Below, one piece after another: positions 14,364 through 15,762 of a stretch of DNA of 15,762 nt. This DNA is from CAYJLC01 sp964370735 (GTDB lineage Bacteria > Bacillota > Clostridia > Oscillospirales > Butyricicoccaceae). The stretch is taken from positions 1 to 15,762 of the forward strand of contig CAYJLC010000045.1 of assembly GCA_964370735.1 (NCBI GenBank), written 5' to 3'. A model generated the notes under the pieces. It made no database searches. It saw only the letters and a program-made list of their open reading frames with translations, and was not told the origin of the DNA. A program made the position numbers and the translations under genes. How positions within the stretch are numbered: position 1 is the first letter of the stretch; each line of letters begins with the position of its first letter.

Positions 14364-15762
14364 TTAAGGTCTACCATTCGGTCTTTGTTGCGTTGTTCCA
14401 TCTGTTGGAAAAGTGACATCTGGTCTTTGTTCTGGAACTATATTTTCACCATTTTCAGGTATAGAAGGCGTTTTTCCACGACCTCCACCCATTCCACCGC
14501 CTTGTGTAGAAGGAGTAACTTCGTTGCCGTTTTCATCAACAACCATACCACCAGAAATAGTATACACACCACTCACATCAAGTTCGCTATCACCACCTGA
14601 GTAAATAGCATTGACCTCAATTGTAATTTCTCCACCTTCGATGATTAAATCACCATTAGAGTCAATTCCATCGCCCTGTGCTTTCAGCGAAATTGTGCCG
14701 TCTGTAATTTTAATAAAACCTTCTTCACTGCTTGCGTTCATAGCATCATCAAGCACATTTACGAAAATATCGCCACCATTTATTGTAATAGTTGAACCTT
14801 CAATGCCTTCATAAGCATTTTCTACAACTAAATCTATATCATTTATCACTAAATCGATATCAGCATGGAGTGCATCATCGCCCGAAATAATATTATAAGT
14901 GCCACCATTTACTGTTAAATTGTAATCAGAATGAATTGCATCTTCATAAGAAGAAATGTTAAATATACCATCATTTAAAATTAGATTTAAGCCTTTAAGT
15001 CCTTTCATGCTGTCTTCAAGCTGACTAGTTACAGAAACAGTGTTTCCAGAGCCTTCGCCCTGTGTGATTTCATTTAATACTTCAACAAATCCGCCACCAC
15101 TCGTAATATCAAATGTGCCACCGTCGATTTGTAAAATCTGCTCAGAACTAATGCCATCATTTTGTGCGTTAATAGTAAAATTACCACTCGTGATAATTAA
15201 ATTACCTTTGTCGATATCTTCTGCATTTGAAGTTTTCAGCCCGTCTTTTCCAGATGTAATCGTTATATCACTATCAGAAATTGCTAGTAAATCTTTGCCC
15301 AAAATTCCATCTTCGACAGCGTTTACAGTAATTGTTGCACCTTCAATGATAAGATCGTCACGACCGTTAATTCCGTCTTTATAAAGAGTGCTAACAGTTA
15401 AGCTTCCGTCACCTGAAATTACGGTATCTGCCTTTGAATAAATAGCACCAGAAGGGAATTCTTCGTCCGTTGTGACAATTGCTCCTTGAGAAACAGTATT
15501 TTCACCCTCAAGTACAATTACAACATCTTTTGCCTCGATTATATTAATAGGCGTACCTGTTTCACTTGTAATATTTGCATTATTTAACACAAGGTATACA
15601 ACACCCTCGTCGACGGTCTTATCGACATTTACAGTAATGGTGCTACTTAAGTAATCACCTGTGAACTCATAAGTTCCACTTTCGGTTATTAATATTTCAT
15701 CTCCATCAGAAAAAGTCACACTTTCGCTTAACTCGCTCGTATAATCATCAGTAGGGTAGACC
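14364..15762 (-). CDS. Secreted-type repetitive beta-helix protein, carbohydrate-binding-domain-like (DUF4353), N-terminus off window
   Basis: The frame is open to the right edge, so the start and any signal peptide are outside; about 465 residues are visible. It is built of short repeats of about 20-30 residues with the pattern L-x-I-x-G/D-G-x-x-x-I-x-A/S-x-x-D-G/A-I/L. Examples are GNLIITSGNFTINAQNDGI and DLIIEGGEITIEV. This is the look of a right-handed parallel beta-helix and matches the clostridial family annotated as carbohydrate-binding domain-containing (DUF4353). The protein is acidic, without cysteine in the visible part. The C-terminus is low complexity (GGGMGGGRG, then a Pro/Gln-rich tail ending QRPNGRP) with no LPxTG or membrane anchor. 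Probably a surface or exported protein that binds glycan or cell wall; function is inference. It is convergent with the cyclase gene. Confidence 0.85.
   Translation of the reverse strand, partial: VYPTDDYTSELSESVTFSDGDEILITESGTYEFTGDYLSSTITVNVDKTVDEGVVYLVLNNANITSETGTPINIIEAKDVVIVLEGENTVSQGAIVTTDEEFPSGAIYSKADTVISGDGSLTVSTLYKDGINGRDDLIIEGATITVNAVEDGILGKDLLAISDSDITITSGKDGLKTSNAEDIDKGNLIITSGNFTINAQNDGISSEQILQIDGGTFDITSGGGFVEVLNEITQGEGSGNTVSVTSQLEDSMKGLKGLNLILNDGIFNISSYEDAIHSDYNLTVNGGTYNIISGDDALHADIDLVINDIDLVVENAYEGIEGSTITINGGDIFVNVLDDAMNASSEEGFIKITDGTISLKAQGDGIDSNGDLIIEGGEITIEVNAIYSGGDSELDVSGVYTISGGMVVDENGNEVTPSTQGGGMGGGRGKTPSIPENGENIVPEQRPDVTFPTDGTTQQRPNGRP

Noticed and set aside
14385..15384. 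Several Pro/Ser-rich open frames on the + strand opposite the beta-helix gene
   Set aside because: They are antisense images of the Gly/Asp/Ile-rich repeats, lack ribosome binding sites, and the - strand product has clear family character.

Overview
The window reads as the chromosome of an AT-rich, Gram-positive, probably anaerobic bacterium of the Clostridia (Bacillota). The signs are low G+C (roughly one third by eye), strong AAGGAGG-type ribosome binding sites, TTGACA/TATAAT promoters with 17-18 bp spacers, many small hairpin terminators, and clostridial-looking protein families. No mobile element, phage gene, CRISPR array, tRNA or rRNA is visible. No gene-free stretch exceeds 300 bases; the longest is the divergent rpiR/sulP region, 4242-4527.

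Bases 1-3362 are the 3' end of a cobalamin (B12) operon on the + strand: the C-terminus of cbiB, a threonine-phosphate decarboxylase (cobD), cobyric acid synthase (cbiP) and the corrinoid adenosyltransferase (cobO). All are tightly packed or overlapping, so they are probably co-transcribed from a promoter left of the window. Two features stand out. cbiP carries two in-frame stop codons (2151 and 2196) at the join of its synthetase and glutaminase domains, with no frameshift. cobD has no convincing ATG start; a Shine-Dalgarno sequence sits exactly upstream of an in-frame ATT.

Bases 3363-9753 hold separately transcribed genes. They are an RpiR-type sugar-phosphate-sensing regulator (-), a SulP anion transporter with a STAS domain (+, divergent from rpiR), an orphan type IV pilin-like protein (+), a sodium:neurotransmitter-type symporter (-) and a uracil permease (-). 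Each has its own recognisable promoter, and most end in a clear hairpin.

Bases 9754-12452 look like a small regulatory unit. A two-component system (OmpR-type regulator plus HAMP histidine kinase, + strand) is divergent from a short secreted, helical, charged protein of unknown function (-). Between them lie four direct repeats with an exact 11-bp period, the usual operator geometry for OmpR/PhoB-family regulators. The array replaces the -35 of the secreted-protein promoter and lies just upstream of the regulator's own promoter.

Bases 12453-15762 contain a membrane diguanylate cyclase (an extracytoplasmic sensor domain, seven membrane segments, intact GGDEF and no I-site). Convergent to it is a large repetitive, secreted-looking beta-helix protein whose N-terminus lies off the right edge. 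The main candidates for new biology are the regulator/secreted-protein unit with its 11-bp array, the interrupted cbiP, and the non-ATG start of cobD.
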